Below are positions 8,840 to 17,153 of a stretch of DNA of 64,000 bases, piece by piece. The translations under genes were made by a program, and so were the position numbers. The DNA comes from Candidatus Chloroploca sp. Khr17 (GTDB lineage: Bacteria; Chloroflexota; Chloroflexia; Chloroflexales; Chloroflexaceae). The stretch's first letter is position 1. Every line of letters starts with the position of its first letter. Location of the stretch: the NCBI RefSeq assembly GCF_004138165.1, contig NZ_RYFF01000003.1:124001-188000 (forward strand), written 5' to 3'. The notes below the pieces were generated by a model that ran no database searches, had not been told where the DNA came from, and saw nothing but the letters and a program-made list of their open reading frames with translations.

Positions 8840-10126
8840 ATGGGTACAAAAAATTCACGGCTCCAGGGATTTTATCAATTAAACCCGTTTGAGCGTTTGC
8901 AGATGGTCAAGTCCTTTGACGGTCTTTGCGAAGAAGATCTCCGGGTTTTGCATGGTGGTCATGGCACCCTGACGATTGAGCGTGCCGACAAGATGATCGA
9001 AAATGTGGTTGGCACCTACAACCTGCCGCTTGGCATCGCAACCAATTTTTTGATCAACGGGCGTGACCATTTGATCCCGATGGTCGTTGAAGAGCCGTCA
9101 ATTGTTGCCGGCGCAAGCTACGCGGCCAGAATGGTACGCGAGGGCGGCGGTTTTGCCACCAATAGCACCGATCCCGTGATGATCGGGCAAATTCAGATTG
9201 TTGGCGTGGCGGCCCCACAGAGTGCGCGCCACGATATTTTCACCCGCAAAGAAGAGATCCTTGCGATCGCCAATGCGCAGAGCCGCTCGCTGGTCGGGCT
9301 TGGCGGCGGTGCCCGTGATCTCGAAGTCAACCTGCATGCAACGAGCCCGATGGGGCCAATGATGGTTGTTCACCTGCTGGTTGATACTCGCGATGCGATG
9401 GGTGCCAACGCGATCAACTCGATGTGCGAGGCTGTTGCCCCGCTTATCGAGCAGATTACCGGCGGGCGCGTCTATCTGCGCATTCTGTCGAATCTCAGTG
9501 ACCGTCGTCTCGCCCGCGCCCGTTGTGTCGTGCCGACCCGCGCCCTCGAACGCGATGGGTTGAGTGGCGAAGAGGTGGCCGAGGGCATTATGTGGGCCTA
9601 TGCCTTTGCCGCCGTTGATCCCTATCGGGCAACCACCCACAACAAGGGCATTCTCAATGGGGTTGACCCGGTGATTGTCGCAACCGGCAACGACTGGCGC
9701 GCCATCGAGGCTGGGGCGCACGCGTATGCTTCACGCAGCGGCCAGTACCGCTCGTTGAGCGTGTGGGAGCGCGATGACGAGGGCAATCTCGTTGGGACAC
9801 TCGAAATGCCGATGGCCGTTGGCATTGTCGGCGGTGCCACCAGGGTGCATCCCGCTGCCCAGACCGCGCTCAAATTGCTTGGGGTGCAGTCAGCCAACGA
9901 ACTGGCCGAGATCTGTGTCGCCGCCGGCCTCGCGAGCAATCTGGCCGCCATGCGTGCCCTCGCCTGCGAAGGGATCAACCGCGGCCATATGGGGCTCCAC
10001 GCACGCCAGATTGCCATGGCCGCCGGTGCCCACGGCCCCCTCGTAGACGAGATCGTTCGCCGGATGGTCGAAGAGCGCAATATCAAACCCGCGCGGGCGG
10101 AAGAGTTGATCGCTGAATTGCGGTAA
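8840..10126 (+). CDS. mvaA: Hydroxymethylglutaryl-CoA reductase, class II-like
   Basis: This 428-residue enzyme makes mevalonate from HMG-CoA, the committed step of the mevalonate route to isoprenoids. It has the soluble class II layout without a membrane anchor. The conserved catalytic residues are visible: Glu54 in ENVVG, Asp185 in DAMGAN, Lys269 in NKGILNG, Asp285 in GNDWRA and the histidine motif GHMGLHARQIA near 382-391. The ribosome site GGAGGAAG precedes the ATG. It is the first gene of a plus-strand run with HMG-CoA synthase and a thiolase-like gene, so the operon covers the upper mevalonate pathway. The stop codon is followed by a dispersed repeat before the next gene. NADH versus NADPH preference cannot be called. 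Confidence 0.95.
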   Translation: MGTKNSRLQGFYQLNPFERLQMVKSFDGLCEEDLRVLHGGHGTLTIERADKMIENVVGTYNLPLGIATNFLINGRDHLIPMVVEEPSIVAGASYAARMVREGGGFATNSTDPVMIGQIQIVGVAAPQSARHDIFTRKEEILAIANAQSRSLVGLGGGARDLEVNLHATSPMGPMMVVHLLVDTRDAMGANAINSMCEAVAPLIEQITGGRVYLRILSNLSDRRLARARCVVPTRALERDGLSGEEVAEGIMWAYAFAAVDPYRATTHNKGILNGVDPVIVATGNDWRAIEAGAHAYASRSGQYRSLSVWERDDEGNLVGTLEMPMAVGIVGGATRVHPAAQTALKLLGVQSANELAEICVAAGLASNLAAMRALACEGINRGHMGLHARQIAMAAGAHGPLVDEIVRRMVEERNIKPARAEELIAELR

Positions 10127-10128
10127 TG

Positions 10129-10157
10129 TTGACGCAAAGACGCAACGGCGCAAAGGG
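10129..10157 (+). repeat. Dispersed GACGCAAAG-type repeat, copy 1
   Basis: TTGACGCAAAGACGCAACGG and adjoining bases match the same motif near 22991, 30273, 37938 and 61547. It starts immediately after the reductase stop and fills part of the 158-bp gap to HMG-CoA synthase. Confidence 0.7.
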
Positions 10158-10284
10158 TGTTGAGACAAAGCAGCTGAGGGATAAACGCAGGATCGCCGAT
10201 GATGACGATGGCTGCATCGCACGTTGGCTGAGACCTGTGTTTTTTGCTGTGCCAAATATCAAGCTTAGAGAGAAGGATCGTCAT

Positions 10285-11334
10285 ATGATGAAACCAGAAC
10301 GCCCGGTTGGGCTGATTGGCTACGGGGCGTATGTTCCCCGCTATCGCATCGCTGCGCGTGAGATTGCGCGCATCTGGACTGATGGGCAGGGTGGGGTGCC
10401 CGTGGATGCCAAGAGTGTGCCGGGCCCTGATGAAGATACGATTACGCTCTCGATCGAGGCCGCGCGCAATGCCCTGGCACGCGCCGGGGTCACGATCGAA
10501 CAGGTGAGCGCGGTCTGGGTCGGCAGTGAGAGCCATCCATATAGTGTGAAGCCTTCGGGCACGATCGTGGCCGAGGCCCTCGGGGCGACGCCATGGGTGA
10601 GCGCTGCCGACTTTGAGTTTGCCTGCAAAGCGGGCAGCGAGGCGCTGACCGCAGCGATGGCCCTGGTGGGCAGCGGGATGGCTACGTATGCCATGGCGAT
10701 CGGGGCCGATACGGCGCAGAGCCGCCCCAGCGATGCGCTGGAATATACCGCGTCGGCAGGGGCAGGGGCGCTGCTGATCGGGCCAGCCGAAGAGTCTGTG
10801 GCAACGATTGATGCAACCGTGAGCTATGTGAGCGATACGCCCGACTTCTTCCGGCGCGCCGATCGCCCCTACCCTGTCCATGGCAATCGCTTTACCGGCG
10901 AGCCGGCCTACTTTCACCAGATCCAATCGGCGGCCCAACGCTTGATGAGCGATCTGGGCAAGACCGCCAAGGATTTCACCTACGCGATCTTCCACCAGCC
11001 GAATGCCAAGTTCCCTCAGGCCGTCGCCAAACGCCTGGGTTTTAGCGATAGTCAGATTGCGCCCGGCTTGCTCAGCCCACAGATCGGCAATACCTACTCG
11101 GGCGCGGCTATGGTCGGCCTGTGTGCAACACTTGACGTTGCGCAACCCGGCGAGACCATCTTTATCACGACCTACGGCAGCGGCGCTGGCTCGGATGCTT
11201 ATGCGCTCACCGTCACCGAGCAGATCCTCGAGCGGCGCAACCGTGCCCCGCTGACCGAGGCCTACCTCAAACGGCAGGTCTTTATTGACTATGCGGTCTA
11301 TGCGAAATGGATCGGCAAACTCGTCATGGGGTAA
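10285..11334 (+). CDS. Hydroxymethylglutaryl-CoA synthase (archaeal-type)
   Basis: A 349-residue thiolase-fold enzyme condensing acetyl-CoA with acetoacetyl-CoA. It resembles the archaeal HMG-CoA synthase branch, beginning VGLIGYGAYVPRYRI. Catalytic residues fit: Glu82 in GSESHPY, Cys114 in EFACKAGSEA, His237 in FHQPNAKFP, plus the NTYSGAAMVGL and TYGSGAGSDAY loops. An in-frame start at 10126 would add 53 residues encoded by the dispersed repeat; ATG at 10285 with AGAGAAGGA upstream is preferred and matches where homology begins. In archaea this enzyme works in a complex with a thiolase and a DUF35 protein; both homologues lie downstream, although each has lost key residues here, so the synthase may be the only active member of such a complex. 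Confidence 0.93.
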   Translation: MMKPERPVGLIGYGAYVPRYRIAAREIARIWTDGQGGVPVDAKSVPGPDEDTITLSIEAARNALARAGVTIEQVSAVWVGSESHPYSVKPSGTIVAEALGATPWVSAADFEFACKAGSEALTAAMALVGSGMATYAMAIGADTAQSRPSDALEYTASAGAGALLIGPAEESVATIDATVSYVSDTPDFFRRADRPYPVHGNRFTGEPAYFHQIQSAAQRLMSDLGKTAKDFTYAIFHQPNAKFPQAVAKRLGFSDSQIAPGLLSPQIGNTYSGAAMVGLCATLDVAQPGETIFITTYGSGAGSDAYALTVTEQILERRNRAPLTEAYLKRQVFIDYAVYAKWIGKLVMG

Positions 11335-11427
11335 TTCTTTTGTTTGCCTGATTTTGGTGGCTGCGCCGCCAAAACCAGGCAAACGAGGGCTACGCTGAAA
11401 AGGATTGTTAAGCAAATAAGGAGATGT

Positions 11428-12591
11428 ATGCGACCATCATATATTGTGAGTGCTGCGGCAACTGCGGTTGGCGAACATTATGCACGCAGTCTGAGCGATC
11501 TGGCGAGTGAGGCGGTACGTAGCGCGTTTGCCGCCCTACCCGAGGTAAGCCCCGAGCGCGTTGGGGCGCTTTTTGTCGCGAATGCCATGGGTGAGGCGCT
11601 GGCAAGTCAGGGGCAACTCGGGGCGTATCTAGCCAACGCCGTCGGGTTGCGTGGGGTGCCTGCGTTCCGGGTTGAGGCCGCCGGCGCGAGTGGCGGGGTT
11701 GCGTTACACCAAGCTGCCCAGGCGATTGCAACGGGGCAGTGCGACCTTGTTGTCGTCCTAGGAGCCGAAAAGGTGACCGATCGCCTTGAAGGGGCGCTCG
11801 AAGCAGCGCTCGCGCTGCATACCGACGCCGAGGCCGAGGCGATCCACGGGTTGACGCTGACCTCGCAGTGGGCGCTGCTGATGCGGCGGTATATGCACGA
11901 ATACAACTATGGCCTCGAAGCCTTTGCGCCCTTCCCGGTCAATGCGCATGCCAATGCAGCAAAAAATCCGCAGGCGCTCTACCGGTTTGCGATCAACGCC
12001 GACAAGTACCGCAAAGCCGGGATGGTCGCCTCGCCACTGAATATGCTCGATTGCAGCACCGTCGCCGATGGGGCCGCATGTGTCATCCTCGCGGCTGAAT
12101 CGCTTGCCCGCGAGCTCCCCGGGCCACTCATCCGGCTGGCTGGCACCGCCGTCGCCACCGATACGCCTTCGCTGGGCGCACGCCGTAACCCGCTCGATCT
12201 TGAAGCAGCGCGGGCCAGTGCCCACGTTGCGCTTGGACGTGCCCATTTGGGCCTCAGCAATGTGCAAGTCTTTGAGTTGAGTGACCCTCACGGCATTGCG
12301 GCCACGCTTGCGCTCGAGTCAATCGGCTCCTACGACCGCGGCGAAGCTCCGCGGCACGCCGCCGACGGGGCCATTGCCCCAACCGGGCGCACGCCGCTCG
12401 CCACGGCAGGCGGCTACAAAGCCCGTGGCGACATCGTCGGCGCCAGTGGCGTCTACCAGGTCGTCGAACTGGTACGCCAGTTGCGCGGCGAAGCCGGCCC
12501 AACCCAGGTCGCCGACGCCCGCGTTGGGCTGGCGCAGACGCTCGGTGGCCTTGGGGCAACCGCAGCAACCGCCGTCATCGTCGCTGAGTAA
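11428..12591 (+). CDS. Thiolase-fold protein lacking the catalytic residues
   Basis: A 387-residue member of the SCP2/archaeal acetoacetyl-CoA thiolase branch by fold motifs (VEAAGASGG, SQWALLMRRYMHEY, DGAACVILA, GGLGATAATAV). The active site looks dismantled. The nucleophilic Cys expected in VEAACASGG is Gly86 (codon GGC where TGC is expected). The His of the usual EVHDAF motif is Ser285 in FELSDPHG. The His of the usual KGHPVGATG motif is Asp335 in ARGDIVGASG. Length and framework are otherwise intact, without frameshift. The start at 11428 follows AAGGAGATGT. It lies between HMG-CoA synthase and Yip1/DUF35 genes, so a structural role in an HMG-CoA synthase complex is plausible. An undetected alternative chemistry cannot be excluded. 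Confidence 0.85.
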   Translation: MRPSYIVSAAATAVGEHYARSLSDLASEAVRSAFAALPEVSPERVGALFVANAMGEALASQGQLGAYLANAVGLRGVPAFRVEAAGASGGVALHQAAQAIATGQCDLVVVLGAEKVTDRLEGALEAALALHTDAEAEAIHGLTLTSQWALLMRRYMHEYNYGLEAFAPFPVNAHANAAKNPQALYRFAINADKYRKAGMVASPLNMLDCSTVADGAACVILAAESLARELPGPLIRLAGTAVATDTPSLGARRNPLDLEAARASAHVALGRAHLGLSNVQVFELSDPHGIAATLALESIGSYDRGEAPRHAADGAIAPTGRTPLATAGGYKARGDIVGASGVYQVVELVRQLRGEAGPTQVADARVGLAQTLGGLGATAATAVIVAE

Positions 12592-12716
12592 GGATTGGCG
12601 CCTTGGCGTCAAGCTGTACGTTTCGCTCTTCATGCACTACAATGAAACCAAGACCCTGACCCTCGCAAGGGGTGGATCTTGCGCTACGTACCCGCGCTTT
12701 CTACAGGAGCCAAACC

Positions 12717-13370
12717 ATGATTCAGGAAATGATCAACGGCAGCGTCGGTGTGCTGAGTAAACCTTCGGTGGCGACCTTCGAGGAATATGAGAAAGATAAT
12801 CTGGGTTGGGCATTGATCTACTCGGTGCTCGCCGGGGTGATCAATGCGATCATTAGTGGCATTCAGTTCGCGCTTTTTCCACCAGCCGCCGTCAATCCGC
12901 AAGATTTAGGCGATATCCCCCCGGAACTGGCCGAGTTGCTCGGCGGGATGAGCACCGGCGCAGCCGCGACCCCCAGCATCTGGGCCTCGGTTATCGGGGC
13001 AATCGTCTTTACGCCCCTCATTCTGCTGATTGCCTGGGGCATTACCTTTGCCCTTGGACGTGCGTTTGGGGGCACCGGCAAGTTTGGTGAACTGGCCTAC
13101 AATATGTCGCTCTTTGGGGCACCCATTACGGTGATCGGGAGCCTGCTGGGCCTCATTCCATTCCTTGGTGGCATCGCGGCATTTGCGCTCTTTATCTACA
13201 ATCTCTACCTCACCTATCTCGCGATCCAGGCTGGCATGAACCTGCCGGGCAATAAGGCTCTGTACGTCATTCTGATCCAGTTTGCCATCGGGATCGCCAT
13301 CGGCCTCTGCTTTTTCCTTTTCTTTGCCCTCATGATCGCAGCCATTATTGGCGCGGCTGGTGGGGTCTGA
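12717..13370 (+). CDS. Yip1-domain integral membrane protein
   Basis: A 217-residue protein with an N-terminal amphipathic stretch containing ATFEEYEKDNLGWALIYSVL, typical of bacterial Yip1-family proteins, followed by about five hydrophobic helices. The start at 12717 has a CAGGAGCC ribosome site. It lies in the same orientation between the thiolase-like and DUF35 genes of the mevalonate operon, 28 nt before the latter. Function in bacteria is unknown for this family. Its position suggests a role at the membrane linked to isoprenoid synthesis, but this is only context. Confidence 0.75.
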   Translation: MIQEMINGSVGVLSKPSVATFEEYEKDNLGWALIYSVLAGVINAIISGIQFALFPPAAVNPQDLGDIPPELAELLGGMSTGAAATPSIWASVIGAIVFTPLILLIAWGITFALGRAFGGTGKFGELAYNMSLFGAPITVIGSLLGLIPFLGGIAAFALFIYNLYLTYLAIQAGMNLPGNKALYVILIQFAIGIAIGLCFFLFFALMIAAIIGAAGGV

Positions 13371-13397
13371 TTTTTTTACGAGGAGATATCAATCGAT

Positions 13398-13793
13398 ATG
13401 GAAATTGCTCGTCACTGGCGCCAACGCGCCGCACGCTATCGGTTGCAAGGTCAACGTCATCGTGAAACTGGTGAAGTTCGCTTTCCCGCTCAGCCCCCGG
13501 CCATCGGCGAAGATCCGGCGGTGTGGGAAGCCGTTGAGCTTAGTGGGCGCGGCGAACTCTATAGCTTCAGTGTGCTCCGTCAGGGGCCTGATGGCTATGA
13601 GGGGCTCGTGCCTTACCCGGTCGGGATGGTGCGCCTTGAAGAAGGCCCACTGGTCGCGGCCCAGTTGACCGATTGCGCCGAGGCCGATCTTGCGATTGGT
13701 CAATCCGTCGAGATGGTGACCCGTCAGTTGCTCGATACCGGCGAAGATAATGTGCTCGTCTATGGGTACAAGTTTCGCCCGGTGCTTGTGTAA
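13398..13793 (+). CDS. DUF35 OB-fold protein without zinc-ribbon cysteines
   Basis: A 131-residue homologue of the DUF35 proteins that bridge thiolase and HMG-CoA synthase in archaea and partner acyl-CoA enzymes elsewhere. The N-terminal helix ([15 protein letters not shown]), the linker FPAQP and the OB-fold segment [14 protein letters not shown] are recognisable. The zinc ribbon is eroded: the usual CxxCG after YRLxG reads HRETG, and the second CxxC reads AIGED, so no zinc ligand pair remains. The ribosome site is GAGGAG. It closes the set thiolase-like, Yip1, DUF35 downstream of HMG-CoA synthase and probably acts as a structural bridge. Confidence 0.8.
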   Translation: MEIARHWRQRAARYRLQGQRHRETGEVRFPAQPPAIGEDPAVWEAVELSGRGELYSFSVLRQGPDGYEGLVPYPVGMVRLEEGPLVAAQLTDCAEADLAIGQSVEMVTRQLLDTGEDNVLVYGYKFRPVLV

Positions 13794-13798
13794 GCGCA

Positions 13799-15037
13799 AT
13801 GTCAACTGTTGCCCTCTACAATCTGACCATGATCGAGCTCGAAACCCTGCTGCGTGACTTGGGCCAGCCCGCCTTTCGCGCGAAACAGTTGTATCGTCAA
13901 CTTTATGTCAATCTAGCCGGCGATGCGATGACGATGACCGATCTGCCGCTCGCCCTGCGCGAGCGGCTCGCCAACGAGGTGCGCCTGGGAGCGTTGCAGC
14001 TTGAACGGGTGCAAGAGACCGATCAGGGGCTGACGCGCAAGGCGCTCTTTCGGCTGCACGACGGGGCTGTGCTCGAAACCGTGTTGATGATCTATCCTGA
14101 TCGCGCAACCGTCTGCGTCAGTACGCAGGCTGGTTGCGCGATGGGCTGCGATTTCTGCGCCACCGGCAAGCTCGGTCTGTTACGGAATCTGACGGTGGGC
14201 GAGATCGTCGAACAGGCGCTCTGGGCTTCACGTGAGTTGCGGAAGTGGCAGGCAAGCCTGGTGGCCCCTGGCGCAACCGACAGCCAACTCGAGGCACCCC
14301 CTGCGACAAGCCGGGCCAGACAACAAGCCTTGCCGCGCCCCGAGGCCACCCGAACCGACGACGATGGGCAGTGGTGGGGCGGCGAAGGCGAGGCCTTTAC
14401 CGAACGGGTCACGCACCAGGTCGCCAGGGTGACGAATCTGGTCTTTATGGGCATGGGTGAACCGTTCGCCAACTACGACCGCTGGTGGGCAGCCGTCGAG
14501 CGCCTGCACGATCCACAGGGCTTCAACCTTGGCGCACGGAGCATGACCGTCTCGACGGTCGGACTTGTGCCAGGCATCAGGCGCCTGGCCGAAGCTCCCT
14601 TGCCAATCAGCCTGGCAATCTCGTTGCATGCACCCGACGATGCGCTGCGCAGCGCAATGATGCCGATCAACCAGCGGTATCCGCTGGTCGAATTGCTTGA
14701 GGCAACCCGAGACTATATCGACCAGACTGGGCGACGGGTCAGCTTTGAATATGTGCTGCTGCAGGGGCGCAACGACCACCCGCACCAAGCGCTTGCCCTC
14801 GCCCGCTTGCTCCGTGGTCAGAGCGTCAGCAGAGGGGCGCCCTTGCTCTGCCATGTCAACCTGATCCCGTGGAACCCCGTGCCAGGCATGCCGCTCGGCC
14901 GCTCAGAGCGCGAACGCGTGACGGCCTTCCAGCAAGTCTTGCTCGACTATGGCATCGCCTGCACCGTCCGGATCGAACGAGGCGTCGCCATTGCCGCCGC
15001 CTGCGGGCAACTCGCAGGCACCTCAGTCCCAAGTTAA
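13799..15037 (+). CDS. rlmN: Dual-specificity RNA methyltransferase RlmN with an internal insertion
   Basis: This 412-residue radical SAM enzyme methylates C2 of A2503 in 23S rRNA and A37 of some tRNAs. The [4Fe-4S] motif CAMGCDFC is at residues 113-120, and the two cysteines of the RlmN mechanism are Cys106 (TVCVSTQ) and Cys402 (AACGQL). FMGMGEP, STVG and HAP motifs follow in normal order. A hydrophilic segment of roughly 55 residues (about 150-205), rich in Ala, Pro, Arg and Gly, interrupts the normal spacing between the iron-sulfur motif and [12 protein letters not shown]. The ATG lies 6 nt after the DUF35 stop with no clear ribosome site, suggesting coupled translation; a second ATG at 13829 would remove conserved N-terminal residues. 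Confidence 0.93.
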   Translation: MSTVALYNLTMIELETLLRDLGQPAFRAKQLYRQLYVNLAGDAMTMTDLPLALRERLANEVRLGALQLERVQETDQGLTRKALFRLHDGAVLETVLMIYPDRATVCVSTQAGCAMGCDFCATGKLGLLRNLTVGEIVEQALWASRELRKWQASLVAPGATDSQLEAPPATSRARQQALPRPEATRTDDDGQWWGGEGEAFTERVTHQVARVTNLVFMGMGEPFANYDRWWAAVERLHDPQGFNLGARSMTVSTVGLVPGIRRLAEAPLPISLAISLHAPDDALRSAMMPINQRYPLVELLEATRDYIDQTGRRVSFEYVLLQGRNDHPHQALALARLLRGQSVSRGAPLLCHVNLIPWNPVPGMPLGRSERERVTAFQQVLLDYGIACTVRIERGVAIAAACGQLAGTSVPS

Positions 15038-15047
15038 GCGCCAACCC

Positions 15048-15341
15048 TCACGTCGCATCAAAGACCGCACTCACGGCCACCTCAAAGCCAGGCAAGCTCA
15101 ACGAGGTGGCCTGTTCACCACGGGCAAAGCGCCCATGCACCGCATAGGCCAAACCCTCAAGTATCAAGACGGTGATCTGCTCGGCGACCGGATCAACCAG
15201 CCAATACTCGGCAATGCCAGCCTCGGCGTAATCGGCCACCTTGACCACCGTATCACGCTCAGGATCATCGGGACTGACAATTTCGACCACGAGATCAGCG
15301 CCAAGCCAGTACCGATTCTGGCGACGGGGATCATGGGCATG
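15048..15341 (-). pseudogene. Uma2-family nuclease-like remnant (C-terminal half only)
   Basis: Read leftward from about 15332, the sequence encodes the C-terminal half of a Uma2 (DUF820) protein: GADLVVEIVSPDDPERDT, KVADYAEAGIAEYWLVDP and a final LPGFEV segment. The N-terminal half of the fold, about 100 residues, is missing. Upstream codons on this strand read unrelated low-quality sequence that overlaps the promoter and signal peptide of the opposite-strand transporter gene. It is best read as a decayed fragment truncated by whatever placed the neighbouring gene. A short product from an internal start cannot be excluded. Confidence 0.75.
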
Positions 15342-15359
15342 CCACCCCGTTGCCCATGC

Positions 15360-15365
15360 TATAAT
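15360..15365 (+). promoter_or_regulatory. Putative -10 element for the peptide-binding lipoprotein gene
   Basis: A perfect TATAAT lies 46 nt before the ATG at 15412. The -35 region is not convincing. It sits at the break point of the Uma2 remnant. Confidence 0.4.
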
Positions 15366-15411
15366 TATACGTTGCTTCCAACAAATCTGCCCGTTGCGGA
15401 AGGATCCAATC

Positions 15412-17049
15412 ATGCAGGGTGCCAACAAGATCGCCTTCTCCAACCACCGAGCGTGGGTTGTCATAGCGTTGCTGCTTGTGCTCAGTTTGAGCCTTGGTGC
15501 GTGTGGCCCGGAGGCGAATGAGCCCCTTTCTGGGCCAGTGCCAACACCTGAAGGCGCTTCGGGTGGGACGCTCATTATGACGCTCGGCTCACGCGATCCA
15601 ACCACGCTTGACCCGGCCCTCGTTGGTGATGTGACAAGTGCTTTTGTCGTCCGGCAGATCTTCAGCGGCCTGGTACGGTTGGACAATGACCTCGAAGTCG
15701 AACCAGATCTGGCCGAAAGCTGGGAACGCTCAGAGGATGGGCGGAGCTACACCTTTCGCCTGCGGCCCACGGCCAACTTTGCCGACGGGCGGCCAATCAC
15801 GGCTGAGGATGTGCGCTATAGCCTGGAACGCGCCACTGATCCACGGCTCGGGGCGATGCTGCCAGCGGCGACCTACCTGGGCGATATCGTCGGGGTCGCC
15901 GAAAAACTCGCCGGAACAGCCAGCACGATCAGCGGGCTTGAGGTGCGTGACGAACGTACCATCGTGCTGACGATTGACGCGCCCAAGGGCTTCTTCCTCG
16001 CAAAACTGGCCCATCCAACGAGCTTTGTGGTTGACCAGCAGGCCGTTGAAGCCGGACGAGGCGATTGGACCGAGCAACCGAATGGCAGTGGGCCCTTTAC
16101 CATCGAACGCTGGGAGCGCAACCAGTTGCTTGTGCTGGCGCGCAATCCCCATTTTGCCCGTGAACCGGCGCGTCTCGATCGCGTGCAGATGCTCATCGGG
16201 GCCGCCGCCAGCAATCCGCTGATCCTCTACGAACAGGGCCAGATTGACCTGACCAGTGTGCCCTCCTTTGCCCTGGCGCGCATTGAGGATGACAATAATC
16301 CCCTCGCGGCAGAACTGCGGCAAGAGCCACAACTCTCGCTCTTTTACCTGGGCATGAACGCCAACCTGCCCCCCTTTGATGATGCGAACATCCGTAAAGC
16401 CTTCCGCCTGCTGATTGACCGCAGCCTGCTCACCAACGTGACCTTGCAAGGCACCGCCGAGTCAGCGTACGGCGTGCTTCCGCCTGGCATGCCTGGATAT
16501 AACGAGCAACTGACACCACTTGAGCCAGATGGTGAGCGCATTCGCGAACTGATTGCGACGTCACGCTATGGGAGTGTGGAAGCCTTGCCGCCAATTATCG
16601 CGTATGGAACCTGGGCGAGCCTGCTGAGCGACGTGGCTGAAGCGACGCTCGGGATTACGATCGAGGTTCGCGACTACGAAGATTTCGGTGACTACCTGGC
16701 CGCCCTGGAAGAGAACCGCTTTCAGCTCTTTGGCACCGGGTGGATTGCCGACTATCCCGACCCCGAAAACTTTCTGGACGTGCTCTTTCGGAGTGGCAGC
16801 GGCCAAAACCATATGGCCTACAGCAACCCCGACGTTGATCGCCTGCTCAACCAGGCCGCCGTCGAACCCGACGACACGACACGCTACGCTCTCTATCAGG
16901 AAATTGAAGCGCGCATCATGGCCGACAGCCCAATCATCCCCCTCTACCACGATGTCGAGCATATGCTGGTGAAACCCTACGTACGCGGCCTTGAGCTCAC
17001 GCCGATGGGGTTGCTTGATCTCAGCACGGTTGAGTTGGTCAGGCCGTAG
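15412..17049 (+). CDS. ABC transporter substrate-binding lipoprotein, peptide/nickel family (SBP_bac_5)
   Basis: A 545-residue extracytoplasmic lipoprotein. The signal peptide ends in the lipobox LGAC near residue 30. A Pro/Gly-rich linker precedes the family 5 fold: GGTLIMTLGSRDPTTLDPAL, the SWERSEDGRSYTFRLRP block, and the C-terminal YPDPENFLDVLF and QEIEARIMADSPIIPLYHD segments typical of oligopeptide/dipeptide-binding proteins. The start at 15412 has GGAAGG upstream; a longer in-frame reading would place coding in the Uma2 remnant. No permease or ATPase of this transporter type is adjacent; the ABC genes to the right are transcribed toward it and belong to an export-type system. The ligand is likely a peptide. 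Confidence 0.92.
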   Translation: MQGANKIAFSNHRAWVVIALLLVLSLSLGACGPEANEPLSGPVPTPEGASGGTLIMTLGSRDPTTLDPALVGDVTSAFVVRQIFSGLVRLDNDLEVEPDLAESWERSEDGRSYTFRLRPTANFADGRPITAEDVRYSLERATDPRLGAMLPAATYLGDIVGVAEKLAGTASTISGLEVRDERTIVLTIDAPKGFFLAKLAHPTSFVVDQQAVEAGRGDWTEQPNGSGPFTIERWERNQLLVLARNPHFAREPARLDRVQMLIGAAASNPLILYEQGQIDLTSVPSFALARIEDDNNPLAAELRQEPQLSLFYLGMNANLPPFDDANIRKAFRLLIDRSLLTNVTLQGTAESAYGVLPPGMPGYNEQLTPLEPDGERIRELIATSRYGSVEALPPIIAYGTWASLLSDVAEATLGITIEVRDYEDFGDYLAALEENRFQLFGTGWIADYPDPENFLDVLFRSGSGQNHMAYSNPDVDRLLNQAAVEPDDTTRYALYQEIEARIMADSPIIPLYHDVEHMLVKPYVRGLELTPMGLLDLSTVELVRP

Positions 17050-17080
17050 ACCGGCTCACCAGCCACTAGATATAGTGGTG

Positions 17081-17111
17081 TTATCCACAGTAATCCCCCA
17101 GATGTGGATAA
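17081..17111. promoter_or_regulatory. Inverted pair of consensus DnaA boxes
   Basis: TTATCCACA at 17081-17089 and its inverted partner TGTGGATAA at 17103-17111 are both exact matches to the classical DnaA box. With flanking G/C they form a 10-bp inverted repeat with 13-nt centre. The site lies between two convergent genes. It could titrate DnaA, or the stem could simply end transcription; there is no T-run. Confidence 0.5.
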
Positions 17112-17153
17112 CTTTACCATAATAAGAGCGGAAGCCGGGGCAGAACCTCACGT

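Noticed and set aside
9622-11415. Long minus-strand open frame (597 codons) opposite HMG-CoA reductase and synthase
   Set aside because: It is an antisense shadow of high-GC coding sequence, spans an intergenic repeat and shows no protein family features.
17050-17153. Replication origin at the DnaA-box pair
   Set aside because: Only two boxes, no AT-rich unwinding region and no dnaA, dnaN or gyrase genes nearby.
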